From Cyclobacteriaceae bacterium (lineage in GTDB: Bacteria > Bacteroidota > Bacteroidia > Cytophagales > Cyclobacteriaceae), in the NCBI GenBank assembly GCA_019638285.1, contig JAHBUB010000033.1:1-38484 (forward strand): a stretch of 38,484 nucleotides of DNA, in the 5' to 3' direction. Numbering within the stretch: the stretch's first letter is position 1; every line of letters begins with the position of its first letter. Position numbers and translations under genes: made by a program. Below, one piece after another: positions 9,221 to 18,566 of the stretch. The notes under the pieces were generated by a model. It was given only the letters and a program-made list of their open reading frames with translations. It ran no database searches and had not been told where the DNA came from.

Positions 9221-9297
9221 GTTTCCAGTTACAGGTTACAAGTTTCCAGTAATCATCAACCATTATCTAGTATCCAGTATCTAGCATCCAGCATCAC
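9221..9297. repeat. Heptamer repeat array B
   Basis: Eleven contiguous 7-base units run from 9221 to 9297 with consensus close to GTATCCA: GTTTCCA, GTTACAG, GTTACAA, GTTTCCA, GTAATCA, TCAACCA, TTATCTA, GTATCCA, GTATCTA, GCATCCA, GCATCAC. The last unit overlaps the stop codon of the leftward M28 peptidase gene (9294-9296). Unlike the other arrays in the window, no clear inverted partner is seen. Confidence 0.85.
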
Positions 9298-10958
9298 CTC
9301 TTTTCAATCTTCACAGGTGTTTGTCCAAACTTCCCACCAAAAAAATCACCTTTGTTCCATGTGGGCCGCTGTGGATCGTTGGCCACCTGATATCCGGTAA
9401 GAAAATTAACCTTCACATGGGTGCCCGCAGCGTCAAAATCAAAATCCTGACTCATGTCGTCATTGGGTCTGTGGTAGGTAGTACTTCGCCATGCCAAATC
9501 GGATACACTTCTATCTATCTTATCTTCTGGAACCGTTTTGAAACCACTCTTTATAAATAAAGCGGGGATTCCTTTCTTGATGAAACTATAATGATCACTT
9601 CGAATAAAAACTACTTGCTCAGGAAAGGGATCGGGCGCAATGTCAATGTGGAGGTATTTGGCAGTAACACCCAAAGGCTTCGATAGACTCGAATGCTGCG
9701 CTCCATAAGGAACAATGTCTAAAATCGGGTGAAAGAAGAAAGGCATATCGATAGAAAAGTTAGCGACAATACTCTCCTTCGGTACCGTTGGGTTATTGGC
9801 AAAATAATCTGACCCCAACAAACCCATCTCCTCACCCGTCACGATGGCTATAATAATGGAACGTTTGGTAGGCTCCGGCAATCGCATGTAGGTACGTGCT
9901 ATCTCTAATAAAATAGAAGTGCCCGAAGCATTGTCGTGTGCCCCATTATATATTGAGTCTCCTTTCATAGGCGCGCCCACTCCTACATGATCCACATGGG
10001 CAGCATACACCACGTATTCATTTCTTAATACTGGATCACTTCCAGGAATTACCCCAATCAGGTTGGAAGATTGAATGGTGGTAGTGGTGGTGGCTACTTT
10101 CATTTCCGCATCCAGGTTGAGCGCAAATGACATGGGCTTATTGGCTTTAATGCTTTCAATGACAGCTTCCATTTTCTTATTTGAATTCGAAAATAGTTTG
10201 TCGGCCTGCGCTGTATTGAACACGCCTATCACTTTTAGTTCTTCAAAAGTATTTTGTGCTTTGCCTTGCTTGTCCGCCCAACGTATAGTTCCGGATTTAG
10301 ATCTGTTCACTGTAGACTCCCAGGTTCTTCGTGAATCTCCGGGCAACTGCATAGAGATTGCACCTACCGCACCGCGCTGCACTGCTTCTTCATATTTAGT
10401 GGAGGCCGAAGAAAAATAGGCGCGTTCATTGGATGGAAATGATTCCGGAGCCTGATCGAAGTAAACTACAATCTTTCCTTTTACATCTATCTTATTATAA
10501 TCATCATACCCCAGCTCCGGGGCATGAACACCATACCCCACAAAGACCAATGGTGCTGAAACTTCAGAAGCATTGAGTACCAGGTTGGGTTGCAGTACGT
10601 AATCCTTACCAAAGGTCTGTACTTCCTTATTCCCCTTTTTAATTATACTTAAACTGCTTTTAGAATTGTCTACAACCCCACTCTTCAGGGTCACAGGCTG
10701 AACGTACGATTTACCCTCTACACCGGGCAGTAAGCCTATGCTGATAAATTGGGCTTCTACATATTTTGATGCCAACGCAAACCCGGGGGTGCCTGGTTTC
10801 CTACCCAGCAACAAATCATCCGCCAGATAAGTCATGTCTGCTTTGATGTGACTGGGCTTTATCTCTTTAATGGCGTTTTCAGCAGCTGGTGTGATTTGCG
10901 CAGATAAACAATGTGCCGTTATTACAAAGAGGGACACGGAGAGTAGTTTTCTTATCAT
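9294..10958 (-). CDS. Secreted M28-family zinc aminopeptidase with PA domain
   Basis: A di-zinc aminopeptidase, exported by a signal peptide (residues 1-20, cleaved near CLSAQ). A protease-associated (PA) domain spans about 125-245. The M28 catalytic domain spans about 295-545. Expected metal ligands are H321 (AAHVDHVG), bridging D342 (GAHDNASG), E377, D404 (FSIDMP) and H456 (RSDHYSF); E376 in TGEEMGLLGS is the general base. FSIDMPFFF replaces the more usual NIDMVG-like sequence after the fourth ligand. Length of 554 is normal. It lies 166 bases upstream of M14 copy 2 on the same strand, so the three peptidases form a leftward group likely to work in extracellular or periplasmic peptide digestion, although heptamer arrays separate the genes. 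Confidence 0.92.
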   Translation of the reverse strand: MIRKLLSVSLFVITAHCLSAQITPAAENAIKEIKPSHIKADMTYLADDLLLGRKPGTPGFALASKYVEAQFISIGLLPGVEGKSYVQPVTLKSGVVDNSKSSLSIIKKGNKEVQTFGKDYVLQPNLVLNASEVSAPLVFVGYGVHAPELGYDDYNKIDVKGKIVVYFDQAPESFPSNERAYFSSASTKYEEAVQRGAVGAISMQLPGDSRRTWESTVNRSKSGTIRWADKQGKAQNTFEELKVIGVFNTAQADKLFSNSNKKMEAVIESIKANKPMSFALNLDAEMKVATTTTTIQSSNLIGVIPGSDPVLRNEYVVYAAHVDHVGVGAPMKGDSIYNGAHDNASGTSILLEIARTYMRLPEPTKRSIIIAIVTGEEMGLLGSDYFANNPTVPKESIVANFSIDMPFFFHPILDIVPYGAQHSSLSKPLGVTAKYLHIDIAPDPFPEQVVFIRSDHYSFIKKGIPALFIKSGFKTVPEDKIDRSVSDLAWRSTTYHRPNDDMSQDFDFDAAGTHVKVNFLTGYQVANDPQRPTWNKGDFFGGKFGQTPVKIEKR

Positions 10959-11110
10959 TAGAAAGTTGGTTAGCTATGCTAAAGATAACCATTCCAATTT
11001 TTAAATGACAAACACTATCGATTGCGCGCTCAATTAATTTTATCCGATATTCAGAAGCCTCTAATAATAGCAGAATGATCTCTTGGTATTTGATTAGTTA
11101 CTAGCAATGG

Positions 11111-12689
11111 CTAATGAAGCGCATGAGAAGGGTCAACTTTCCGTTTAGAAGGCTTCAAAATAAGCACCAAAGGGATGCAGCATAAAAAGAAAATGCCAAT
11201 GTATAAAAACACGTCCATATAGGTAAGCAACGCAGCCTGCCTGGTCACAATCACATCCAACATTTTATTGGCCTTCATAGTGGCTTCCTCAACACCAAAT
11301 CCTTGAGACATAAAACCGGCCTTCATTGCGGCAAGACGCTGTTGTACATCGAGGTCATAAGGTGATATATGACTAATCATATCACCCCGATGCTGCACGT
11401 TGGCCCGGCTAATAAAAGTACTTATCAATGCGATACCAAAAGAACCACCTAACTGCCTCACCATACCTGTAAAGGCTGCCCCTTGCCCAATCTCTTTTCC
11501 GTTTAAAGTGGACAATGCCAATGTAGTAACGGGAACAAATAAAAGTCCTAAGCCCACGCCTCGCACCATTAACAAAACAAAAAAGTCACTCTCTCCGGAA
11601 TACGGGGTGATGATAGTGTATGCCCACAGGCTATAACCAAAGAAAATAGAGAAGCCGAGTGCGATCAAATATTTCTGTGGAATGCCCCCTTGAATCAGCC
11701 GCCCCACTATGGGCATCATCATACCTGTAGCTATCGAACTAGGCACCAACAAAAGTCCAGCCTGCAGGGCAGTCCACCCTAGAGAGTTCTGCGTGAACAA
11801 TGGAATGATAAACGTAGAGCCGTACAAACCAAAACCTAGAATAAACGACAATACCGTACCTATCGCCAAGTTGCGATTTTTCAATACGCGTAAATCAACC
11901 ACGGGATTTCTAGACACCAATTGCCTCCAAATAAAGAGGTAAGCACCTATGAAGGACATGACGGAAAAGGCAATGATTCTTCCATCTTCAAACCAATCAT
12001 GCTCCTGTCCTTTTTCCAATACAAACTGCAATGAACCCACCGCTATGATGAGAAAGAAAATTCCCCACCAATCGATTTCTCCAGCCGAACGTTTCCCTCC
12101 ATAGTTTGGGCTTTTTCACATAAGTGAGCGTAAGCAGCGTGGCAATTATTCCAATAGGTATATTAATATAAAATATATAGGGCCAACTAAAGTTGTCGAC
12201 AATGTATCCGCCCAGAGGCGGCCCTAAGGTAGGCCCCACAATTACACCCATCCCATATAATGCCTGCGCCATGCCTCGCTTTTCGGCTGGGTACACCTCT
12301 GTAATGATTGTTTGTGAGGTTACCAGAAGGGCACCCCCACCAAGACCTTGAACAAATCTAAAAAACACAAGCTCCCAGATATTGGTAGCATTACCACATA
12401 AAAAAGAGGCAGCTGTAAAAAGAATAATAGAAGCAGCAAAGTAATTGCGTCTTCCAAACTGCTGTGAAAGCCAACTGGTAAGGGGAATGATAATTACGTT
12501 TGCAATAGCATAAGCCGTAATGACCCAACTCACGTCACTGAGCGTGGCTCCCAGGTTACCCTTCATGTCATTGAGTGCCACGTTTACAATGGTCGTATCG
12601 ATGATCTCCAGCAACGCACAAAATATGGCGGTGATGGTAATAATCGCACGCGTAAACCCGTACTCTACTAAAGAATCCTCTTGAAGCAT
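11111..12689 (-). pseudogene. MFS drug-efflux permease, DHA2/EmrB type, with a one-base frameshift
   Basis: Inner-membrane proton-drug antiporter of the 14-helix DHA2 family, split into two overlapping frames. The N-terminal frame (12689 to about 12108) has helix 1 with EIIDTTIVNVAL, the loop motif LSQQFGRRNYF and the motif C region VGPTLGPPLGG. It goes out of frame at CCCAAACTATGG (the AAA is at 12105-12107). Removing one A gives KKPNYGGKRSAGEIDWWG and joins the C-terminal frame, which runs through GSLQFVLEKGQ to the stop at 11111. The full span is 1579 bases, 526 codons plus one base, so one deletion restores a 525-residue protein of normal family size. The rest is undamaged, which suggests a recent mutation or a sequencing error. 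Last gene of the efflux operon, one base after the adaptor gene. Confidence 0.85.
12105..12107 (-). other. Frameshift site in the MFS efflux gene
   Basis: The plus strand reads TTT here (AAA on the coding strand) in the context CCC-AAA-CTA-TGG. One A too many explains the whole break in frame. A +1 slip of the proline codon CCC onto CCA would also give the corrected protein, but the site lacks other features of programmed frameshifting. Confidence 0.8.
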
Positions 12690-12690
12690 A

Positions 12691-13776
12691 TTAATCTACC
12701 TGCACGTCTACGATTACATTCATTCCCGCTCTCAACTTTTTCGACTTTTCAATTTCATCGGTGAGCACAATCTTTACAGGTATGCGTTGCACCACTTTTA
12801 CGAAGTTGCCCGATGCATTGTCAGCAGGAAGTAAGGCAAACTTTGCCCCCGTAGCCGGAGATATCGACTCCACTCTTCCCATAAATTTATCACTGGGGTA
12901 AGCATCTACCTCAATCTCCACCGATTGGCCCGGTTTCATCTTCTCTAACTGGGTCTCCTTAAAGTTGGCCACGATCCATTTTTGATTTTCACTTACAAGC
13001 GCAAATAATGATTGACCTGCCTGAACCAATTGACCCTGTTGTACAGACTTACGGGAAATTATTCCTGCTGCGGGTGCCAACACATAGGCATAAGACAATT
13101 GCAATTGAGCAAACTCAAGATTTGTCTCCCGCTCCTTGATAATCGTGCGGGCAAGTGCAATGTTCTTTTCACTCACATTACTTTGGGACTTACGCGATGA
13201 GGTTTCTCTGAATATAGATTCCTTTTGTTTTTTTGCTACTTCTAATTGTTTCACAGCTGATTCCATCTCAGCCTGCGCTTGTTCAAATTGCTGCTGCGTA
13301 ATGGAGTGAGATGTAATTAGATCCTCGTATCTTTTAAAGTCCTGTTCAGCGCGTCTTTTTCTGACTTCAGCTATTTCAATATTTGCCTGATAGGCAGCAA
13401 GGTTAGATTGGGCTCCCAGTACATTCTCATAAGAAGTAGTGAAGCCTGCTTCTGCTCCCGCCAAACTCGCCTTGGCATTATCTAAGGCAGCCTGTGCCTG
13501 CATTACCTTCAATTTTAAATCTCTGTCATCCAACACCACCAGTGTATCTCCCTTTTTTACCAACTGATTATCATCTACATAAAGCTTATCGATATACCCA
13601 GATACTTTGGGTATAATCGGGCTAATGTCTGCTTCTACTTGTGCATCTTCAGTTTCTTCGTGTGATAATCCATGAATGTATTTGGTTATACCAAATATCA
13701 AACCCAGTGTAACCAGTACGATCAGTACAACAGCGAAGGCTTTATTTTTACGATTTTTATTTGAATTCGATTCCAT
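12691..13776 (-). CDS. HlyD/EmrA-family membrane-fusion protein
   Basis: Periplasmic adaptor that bridges the MFS pump and the TolC-like channel. Residues about 13-31 are the single inner-membrane helix. The split biotinyl-lipoyl-like halves lie at about 48-80 (ISPIIPKVSGYIDKLYVDDN, with QLVKKGDTLVVLDD) and about 235-260 (APAAGIISRKSVQQGQLVQAG). Between them, about 85-225, is a long alpha-helical hairpin rich in A, E, K and Q. A beta-barrel follows, with FKETQLEKMKPGQSVEIEVD. The 361-residue length fits EmrA. Its stop codon lies one base from the MFS start and it follows the TolC-like gene by 24 bases, so it is clearly in the operon. Confidence 0.93.
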   Translation of the reverse strand: MESNSNKNRKNKAFAVVLIVLVTLGLIFGITKYIHGLSHEETEDAQVEADISPIIPKVSGYIDKLYVDDNQLVKKGDTLVVLDDRDLKLKVMQAQAALDNAKASLAGAEAGFTTSYENVLGAQSNLAAYQANIEIAEVRKRRAEQDFKRYEDLITSHSITQQQFEQAQAEMESAVKQLEVAKKQKESIFRETSSRKSQSNVSEKNIALARTIIKERETNLEFAQLQLSYAYVLAPAAGIISRKSVQQGQLVQAGQSLFALVSENQKWIVANFKETQLEKMKPGQSVEIEVDAYPSDKFMGRVESISPATGAKFALLPADNASGNFVKVVQRIPVKIVLTDEIEKSKKLRAGMNVIVDVQVD

Positions 13777-13800
13777 ACTATTTAAAACAACTGAGTTTTA

Positions 13801-15126
13801 TTATTTAAGATTTCCGATTGATTGCTGCAATTCATAATAGGCTACCATCGCATTGGCATGGGTGGTTGCATAATTAAGTTTGCTTTCAAGTAACAATGTA
13901 TTTGCATCCAGGTAGTCAGATAAAAGAAGCAATCCATTTTTGTATTTGTTTTCACTGATTGTAAAGTTTTCTTGTGCTTGCGCTATCGCCCGGTCAGTAA
14001 TCTCCAGCTTATCCTGCATTTGCCTGTACTTTAAAAACTTTTGCTTTATCTCCATTCTGATATTGTTACCCATCTCCTTCTGAGCAGCATCTACCTGATC
14101 CATTTGGGCACGTACCTCACGCATTTTGTGGGACGCATGAAGAGCGCCTGTAATGCTATACCTTAAGGATAGTCCGGCATTCAATGCATTATTAATAGTA
14201 ACTACATTAGGCAGGTAGGCATTGACTAACCCTGCACTCAATCCCAAAGAGGGAAGTCGGTCGGCCTTCACCATTTTATAACTCATCTCGCTCGCCTTTA
14301 CTTTATAGGCTACTGATTTTAATTCATTTCTATTCTCTAAACCTTGTTGAAGACATTCCTCCCATGTGCTGTTTCCGGATACTTCAAATATCCCCGCTGT
14401 ATCCAACACTATCTGTGTGTCTTCAGGCATACCCAATAAAATGATCAGGTTGTATTCAGCCATTTGCACATTATTATTCACTTCCGTCAATCCAAGTTCG
14501 ATGGAGTTAGCTTGTAGTTCAGCCCGCAATCTATCATTGCGAGGAAGAACACCATTCCGTTCCAGGTTCCTGAATTCTTCCGCACGCTGTTCAGCTTGTT
14601 TCAGGTTTTCTTCAACCACATTTCTAGTCTCCAGCAGTTCATAGTATTGATACACTGCTTTCATGGTATTAAGTGCTACTGCATTTTTAGTAGTCTCTAC
14701 ATCATAACGAGCCGCTTCTTCCAGGTACTGCGTCATGGTTTTGTTATGACGAAGTTTAAATCCATTAAAAATGGGTTCAGAAGCTGTAACCTGAAGCAAT
14801 CCAAGAGAATGCAAATTGGAAAATGCAGACAAAGGCGAGGGGTCTGATCCATTGTTATTATCAGAAGGTTCGGACATTTTTATGTTGGGAGTATTTACCC
14901 TTATATAAGACCCACTCACACCCACATCGGGTAAAAATCGATCCTTGGCTTCTCTCACCCTGGCCTGTGCTTCTGTCAGCTTTGCATGAGAGGTCATCAG
15001 TTGCGTGCTGTTCTCCACTCCCATTGTCACAGCCGATTGGAGCGTAATTTTTTGAATATGTTGCGTATGGCCTATGGAAATGCAGCCGCACACAAAGGAT
15101 AATATTACGAATCTTATTTTTGTCAT
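13801..15126 (-). CDS. TolC-family outer-membrane efflux protein
   Basis: Outer-membrane channel of a tripartite efflux system. Signal peptide 1-21 (cleaved near GHTQ). The remainder is the doubled outer-membrane-efflux domain: two long helical repeats with the pattern seen in AVTMGVENSTQLMTSHAKLTEAQARVREAKDRFLPDVGVSGSY shared by TolC-like proteins, and a second half starting near ELKSVAYKVKASEMSYKMVKADRLPSLG. At 441 residues it is typical for a Bacteroidota member. It starts five bases after the tetR stop codon, which indicates translational coupling with the regulator. Confidence 0.93.
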   Translation of the reverse strand: MTKIRFVILSFVCGCISIGHTQHIQKITLQSAVTMGVENSTQLMTSHAKLTEAQARVREAKDRFLPDVGVSGSYIRVNTPNIKMSEPSDNNNGSDPSPLSAFSNLHSLGLLQVTASEPIFNGFKLRHNKTMTQYLEEAARYDVETTKNAVALNTMKAVYQYYELLETRNVVEENLKQAEQRAEEFRNLERNGVLPRNDRLRAELQANSIELGLTEVNNNVQMAEYNLIILLGMPEDTQIVLDTAGIFEVSGNSTWEECLQQGLENRNELKSVAYKVKASEMSYKMVKADRLPSLGLSAGLVNAYLPNVVTINNALNAGLSLRYSITGALHASHKMREVRAQMDQVDAAQKEMGNNIRMEIKQKFLKYRQMQDKLEITDRAIAQAQENFTISENKYKNGLLLLSDYLDANTLLLESKLNYATTHANAMVAYYELQQSIGNLK

Positions 15127-15131
15127 ATGAC

Positions 15132-15725
15132 TTACTTAACGATATAGCTTTTCAACATTTCCTTGAGATGCTTCTTTACTCTCTCCTTAAAGGCCTCAGC
15201 ATCTTCTTTGGCTCCAATTATCTTTTCCCTAAATCCCGAATGAGTAGTTTGATACATAAGACCAAAAATTGTACTTATTACAAGATCCAGATCGATGTCT
15301 TTCCTGAAAACCTTTTTATGCTGCCCATTCTCCAATATCTTTTTAATTTCATCTTTATTGCGCCTTATGATTTTAGATAACAAATCATGGAGTTCAGGTC
15401 GCAGCAATCGCGTAGACATTTCGCGGTGAATCATCTGATAGTAATTGCGATTTGAATGCAATCTTTCCACATACAAATCAATTACTTGATTCAATTTTTG
15501 GATGGGATCCGAAGTGGTGTTACTAATATCTGTTAATCTCAGGCGAGTTTGATCCGTCATTTCCTTCACTATGGAAGCCAGTAGATTTTCCTTGGAACCA
15601 AAATGGTAATTTATTAAAGCTACGTTCGCTTCGGCTTTCGTGGCCACTTCTCTCACAGTAGTCCTATCAAATCCCTTTTCCTCAAAAAGTTCTTTGGCGG
15701 CTGCCAAAATCTTCACTTTTGTCAT
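15132..15725 (-). CDS. TetR-family repressor of the efflux operon
   Basis: Residues about 3-55 form the TetR DNA-binding domain: ILAAAKELFEEKGFDRTTVR, then EVATKAEANVALINYHFGSKENLL, which carries the classical helix-turn-helix ending in YHFGSKE. The C-terminal ligand-binding part (60-197) is less conserved and mostly helical. It is the first gene of a four-gene leftward operon (regulator, channel, adaptor, pump). By analogy with such operons it probably represses its own operon and is released by a substrate of the pump. The likely operator lies 23 bases upstream of the start codon. Confidence 0.93.
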   Translation of the reverse strand: MTKVKILAAAKELFEEKGFDRTTVREVATKAEANVALINYHFGSKENLLASIVKEMTDQTRLRLTDISNTTSDPIQKLNQVIDLYVERLHSNRNYYQMIHREMSTRLLRPELHDLLSKIIRRNKDEIKKILENGQHKKVFRKDIDLDLVISTIFGLMYQTTHSGFREKIIGAKEDAEAFKERVKKHLKEMLKSYIVK

Positions 15726-15747
15726 GGTTTTCTGAAAACAGGGCGCA

Positions 15748-15786
15748 AATTAAACGCTTGTTTAAGTTTTAAACAAGCGTTTAATT
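15748..15786. promoter_or_regulatory. Twin palindromic operator upstream of tetR
   Basis: A perfect 18-bp inverted repeat (15748-15765 and 15769-15786) has a three-base spacer. Each arm is itself a palindrome of form TTAAACnnnnGTTTAA: TTAAACGCTTGTTTAA and TTAAACAAGCGTTTAA. Their centres are 19 bases apart, so two repressor dimers could bind on nearly one face less than two helical turns apart. It lies where the promoter of the efflux operon should be. Binding by the adjacent TetR protein is inferred from position and form. Confidence 0.8.
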
Positions 15787-15865
15787 AATAATTCTCGCAG
15801 TTCTTAAGCAGGTTCGATTCGTAGCTGAAACAGTGCAAATCACAGGCTACAGGATAGAATTTAAA

Positions 15866-18535
15866 TCATTCGTATTTCAATGTCTCAGCAGGATTAGTAT
15901 GCGCTGCCTTTAGGGAATGGTAACTCACTGTGAGCAATGCAATAACTACACCGCATAATATGCTTCCAGCAAGCAAAGTCCAGTCCATGTCTATCCGAAA
16001 TTCAAATTTGGTTAACCATTGGCGCATGACATACCACGAAAATGGAATAGCAATAATAAAAGCAATAATAGAAAGCCAGATAAATTGTTTGTTCATTAAT
16101 ACAAAAATATTGCTAAGCTCCGCTCCCATTACTTTGCGAATGCCAATTTCTTTCGTTCTGTTCACAGCATTGATTCCAGCCAACCCAAACAAACCCAGAC
16201 ATGAAATAAGAATGGCAAAGCCAGTGGACAACCCAACAATACTCATCCAACGCTGATGCGACTCGTACTGCCTGGCCACATCCTGATCCATAAAAGTATA
16301 GTCAAAAGGTTTATCAGGATATAATGCTATCCATGCCTTGGTTAATTTTTCTATGGTCTCAGGAATATTCCGGGATGACACCTTTACCAACATAGTAGCC
16401 AGGTGACCTACAAATTCTTTGTCCATACTTAAAAACATGGGGTCAATGGGCGCCTCAAGAGAACGGTAGTGATAATCTTTTAATACTCCAATAACACGAG
16501 CACCTGGCCCTACCGAATCTTCGTTGTAATTTAAGTATTCATTTAGTGGGTCTGTCCAACCCATGTCTTTTACAAGTGCTTCATTCACTACTACGGCATT
16601 GGTATCGGAAGGAATGTTGACATCAAAGTTTCTGCCCGATTCCAATTCCAAATTCAGCAACGGCACATAATACGGATCGACAGCATACACAAAGGCTGAC
16701 CGATTAATGCCATCAATTTTGTACCCGTTTTTTGACCAACCTCTGTTAAAAGAAGAACTGGTACCGGAGACAGCAACCACATCCCCATCATGTTGCATAC
16801 GCGTGCGAAACCGCGCAACCACTTTTTCCGCCTCATTGTTCCAGCCCGTTTGTGTAGGAATTACCAATACTTGGTCACTATTATATCCCAGGTTCTTGGT
16901 GGTTATAAAATACATCTGCTTATACATGATCACCGAACTGATGATTAAGAATGCCGACAATGCAAATTGAAGCACCACCAATGGTTTGGTAAAGGCAGTG
17001 TTTACCTTGGTCCCGTACGAATTTTTTAATACCAGAACCGGTTTAAACCCTGAAAGCACCAATGACGGGTAGCTTCCTGCCAATAGCCCTACTAATAACG
17101 TTATCATTACCCCAGAACCTAAAAGGATAAGTAGATTTTCATTTGATATGGGAATAGCTTTATCCGTAAACTCGTTGAAGAAAGGTAAAAACAAAATAGC
17201 CAGTCCAAAGCCAATTATTAATGATATGCAAGCCAGCACCAACGACTCAAATCCAAATTGGAAAATCAATTGTTTTCTGAACGCACCCAGCACCTTTCTT
17301 ACTCCTACTTCCTTTCTTCGCGAGGCAGATGATGTAAGCGCCAGCGAAATGTAATTGATGCAAGCAATCAACAAGATCAACAATGCAATACCTCCCAAAA
17401 TAAAAGAATACTGAGGGTCGCTTACCTTTTCCCAGTCAATTTCCTTTTTGAGGTGGATGTCAGGCAAGGCGGTATAACCGTAGTGAAAAATGTCGATATT
17501 ATCGGGTACGTTTCCTTCTTTGCGCCTATTCTTCAGCCTGTCACCCATGTGCTTTTCTGTAATTTTCTCGAGGTTATAATTAAACGCAGTGAGGTCGCTT
17601 CCAGCTTTTAATTGTACAAAAGTGGGTGTGCTAAAACTTCCCCATCGATCAAGTTGTTTTTCATAGTAAGGTCTGTTTTCAATAGGAAGTAAAATTTTAA
17701 AATTGATGCTGGAGTTGGACGGTGGTGTTTCTATAATACCCGATACCAAAAAAGATTTTTCACCTTCGCTGTCAATTTGCATCGTTTTGCCGATGGGATT
17801 TTCGTCACCAAAATACTTGTGCGCCACTCCTTCTGTTATTGCAACTTCGGAATTCGTTGCGAATAACTTTTCGCGGTTTCCTGAAATCAGTTTAAAGGAA
17901 AACATGTTAAAGAAATCGGCATCCACATAAGTTAGGTCTTCGGTAAAAACTTTATCATCGTATTTTACAATTCCTTTAAAGCTGTTTGAATACCGGGTGG
18001 CATACTCCACCATAGGAGCCTCCTCCTTAAGTACCTGTTTTAATCCTAATTGCATATAAGCATGTGAGTCATTCCTGTCTTTTTCCTCTACATTTACATC
18101 CCAGTAGGCATATTCATGCACATCAATGCGATAGATGTTGTTCTTATTCGTATGAAATTGATCAAAACTTTGTTCGTCCCTGATAAAAAGGAAAATCAAC
18201 ATACAAAATGCAATGCCGATACTGAGGCCTACTGCATTTATAATTGAGTAAACTTTTCTTTTCTGAATATTCCTCCAGGTTACTTTCACATAATTTCCAA
18301 TCATAATCGTATTTATTAAGGTGATAGAAAATCGATTTCGCAAAACAATTTCAGGATGAAAAAAACGCAGTACATTCCATAGCAACCTTCTTTTAGCATA
18401 GCCCTTGCCCCTGACACTCAGGTCAATTTCAAATTGTTCCCTTAAGTCCCCTTCAATACTTTCGTACAAGGCCTCCGGGCAAAACCACCGGAGTAAGCGC
18501 AATACAGAAGCAGAAGGTGTAGTGTTGTTATTCAT
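15866..18535 (-). CDS. FtsX/MacB-type permease with N-terminal prefix domain, PadR-linked
   Basis: An 889-residue membrane protein. Residues 1 to about 75 are an extra cytoplasmic domain (RLLRWFCPEALYESIEGDLREQF, then GYAKRRLLWNVLRFFHPE) known as the permease prefix domain 2, often found on permeases beside PadR regulators. The rest is the usual two-module permease: helix near 98-118, large periplasmic domain, three helices at about 378-500, then a second module. The FtsX signatures are KEVGVRKVLGA (408-418) and KEIGIRKVMGA (795-805). It ends in the family tail NPAETLKYE. It follows the PadR gene by 31 bases on the same strand, implying a two-gene operon. The ATPase partner is not in the window; substrate unknown. 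Confidence 0.9.
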   Translation of the reverse strand: MNNNTTPSASVLRLLRWFCPEALYESIEGDLREQFEIDLSVRGKGYAKRRLLWNVLRFFHPEIVLRNRFSITLINTIMIGNYVKVTWRNIQKRKVYSIINAVGLSIGIAFCMLIFLFIRDEQSFDQFHTNKNNIYRIDVHEYAYWDVNVEEKDRNDSHAYMQLGLKQVLKEEAPMVEYATRYSNSFKGIVKYDDKVFTEDLTYVDADFFNMFSFKLISGNREKLFATNSEVAITEGVAHKYFGDENPIGKTMQIDSEGEKSFLVSGIIETPPSNSSINFKILLPIENRPYYEKQLDRWGSFSTPTFVQLKAGSDLTAFNYNLEKITEKHMGDRLKNRRKEGNVPDNIDIFHYGYTALPDIHLKKEIDWEKVSDPQYSFILGGIALLILLIACINYISLALTSSASRRKEVGVRKVLGAFRKQLIFQFGFESLVLACISLIIGFGLAILFLPFFNEFTDKAIPISNENLLILLGSGVMITLLVGLLAGSYPSLVLSGFKPVLVLKNSYGTKVNTAFTKPLVVLQFALSAFLIISSVIMYKQMYFITTKNLGYNSDQVLVIPTQTGWNNEAEKVVARFRTRMQHDGDVVAVSGTSSSFNRGWSKNGYKIDGINRSAFVYAVDPYYVPLLNLELESGRNFDVNIPSDTNAVVVNEALVKDMGWTDPLNEYLNYNEDSVGPGARVIGVLKDYHYRSLEAPIDPMFLSMDKEFVGHLATMLVKVSSRNIPETIEKLTKAWIALYPDKPFDYTFMDQDVARQYESHQRWMSIVGLSTGFAILISCLGLFGLAGINAVNRTKEIGIRKVMGAELSNIFVLMNKQFIWLSIIAFIIAIPFSWYVMRQWLTKFEFRIDMDWTLLAGSILCGVVIALLTVSYHSLKAAHTNPAETLKYE

Positions 18536-18566
18536 TTTTCAGTACATCAACAGGTAGATTTAGTAG
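18528..18566 (-). pseudogene. Possible C-terminal remnant of a lost permease
   Basis: Directly after the PadR stop codon, in the same frame, the gap reads LLNLPVDVLKNE and then TAA. This matches the terminal motif of the permeases here (NPVDSLRDE, NPVEALRNE, NPAETLKYE, each followed by a stop). The start codon of the downstream permease overlaps the end of this tail (ATG at 18533-18535). It may be a recombination or deletion scar left by an earlier permease gene. The match is short, so chance cannot be excluded. Confidence 0.35.

Noticed and set aside
11997-12040. Two separate overlapping MFS genes
   Set aside because: The two frames together give exactly one DHA2 protein when one base is removed; the second frame starts within a helix and lacks its own first six helices.
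12108-12120. Programmed -1 slippery site in the MFS gene
   Set aside because: The GAAAAAG sequence is a poor heptamer, and the shift needed is +1, not -1.
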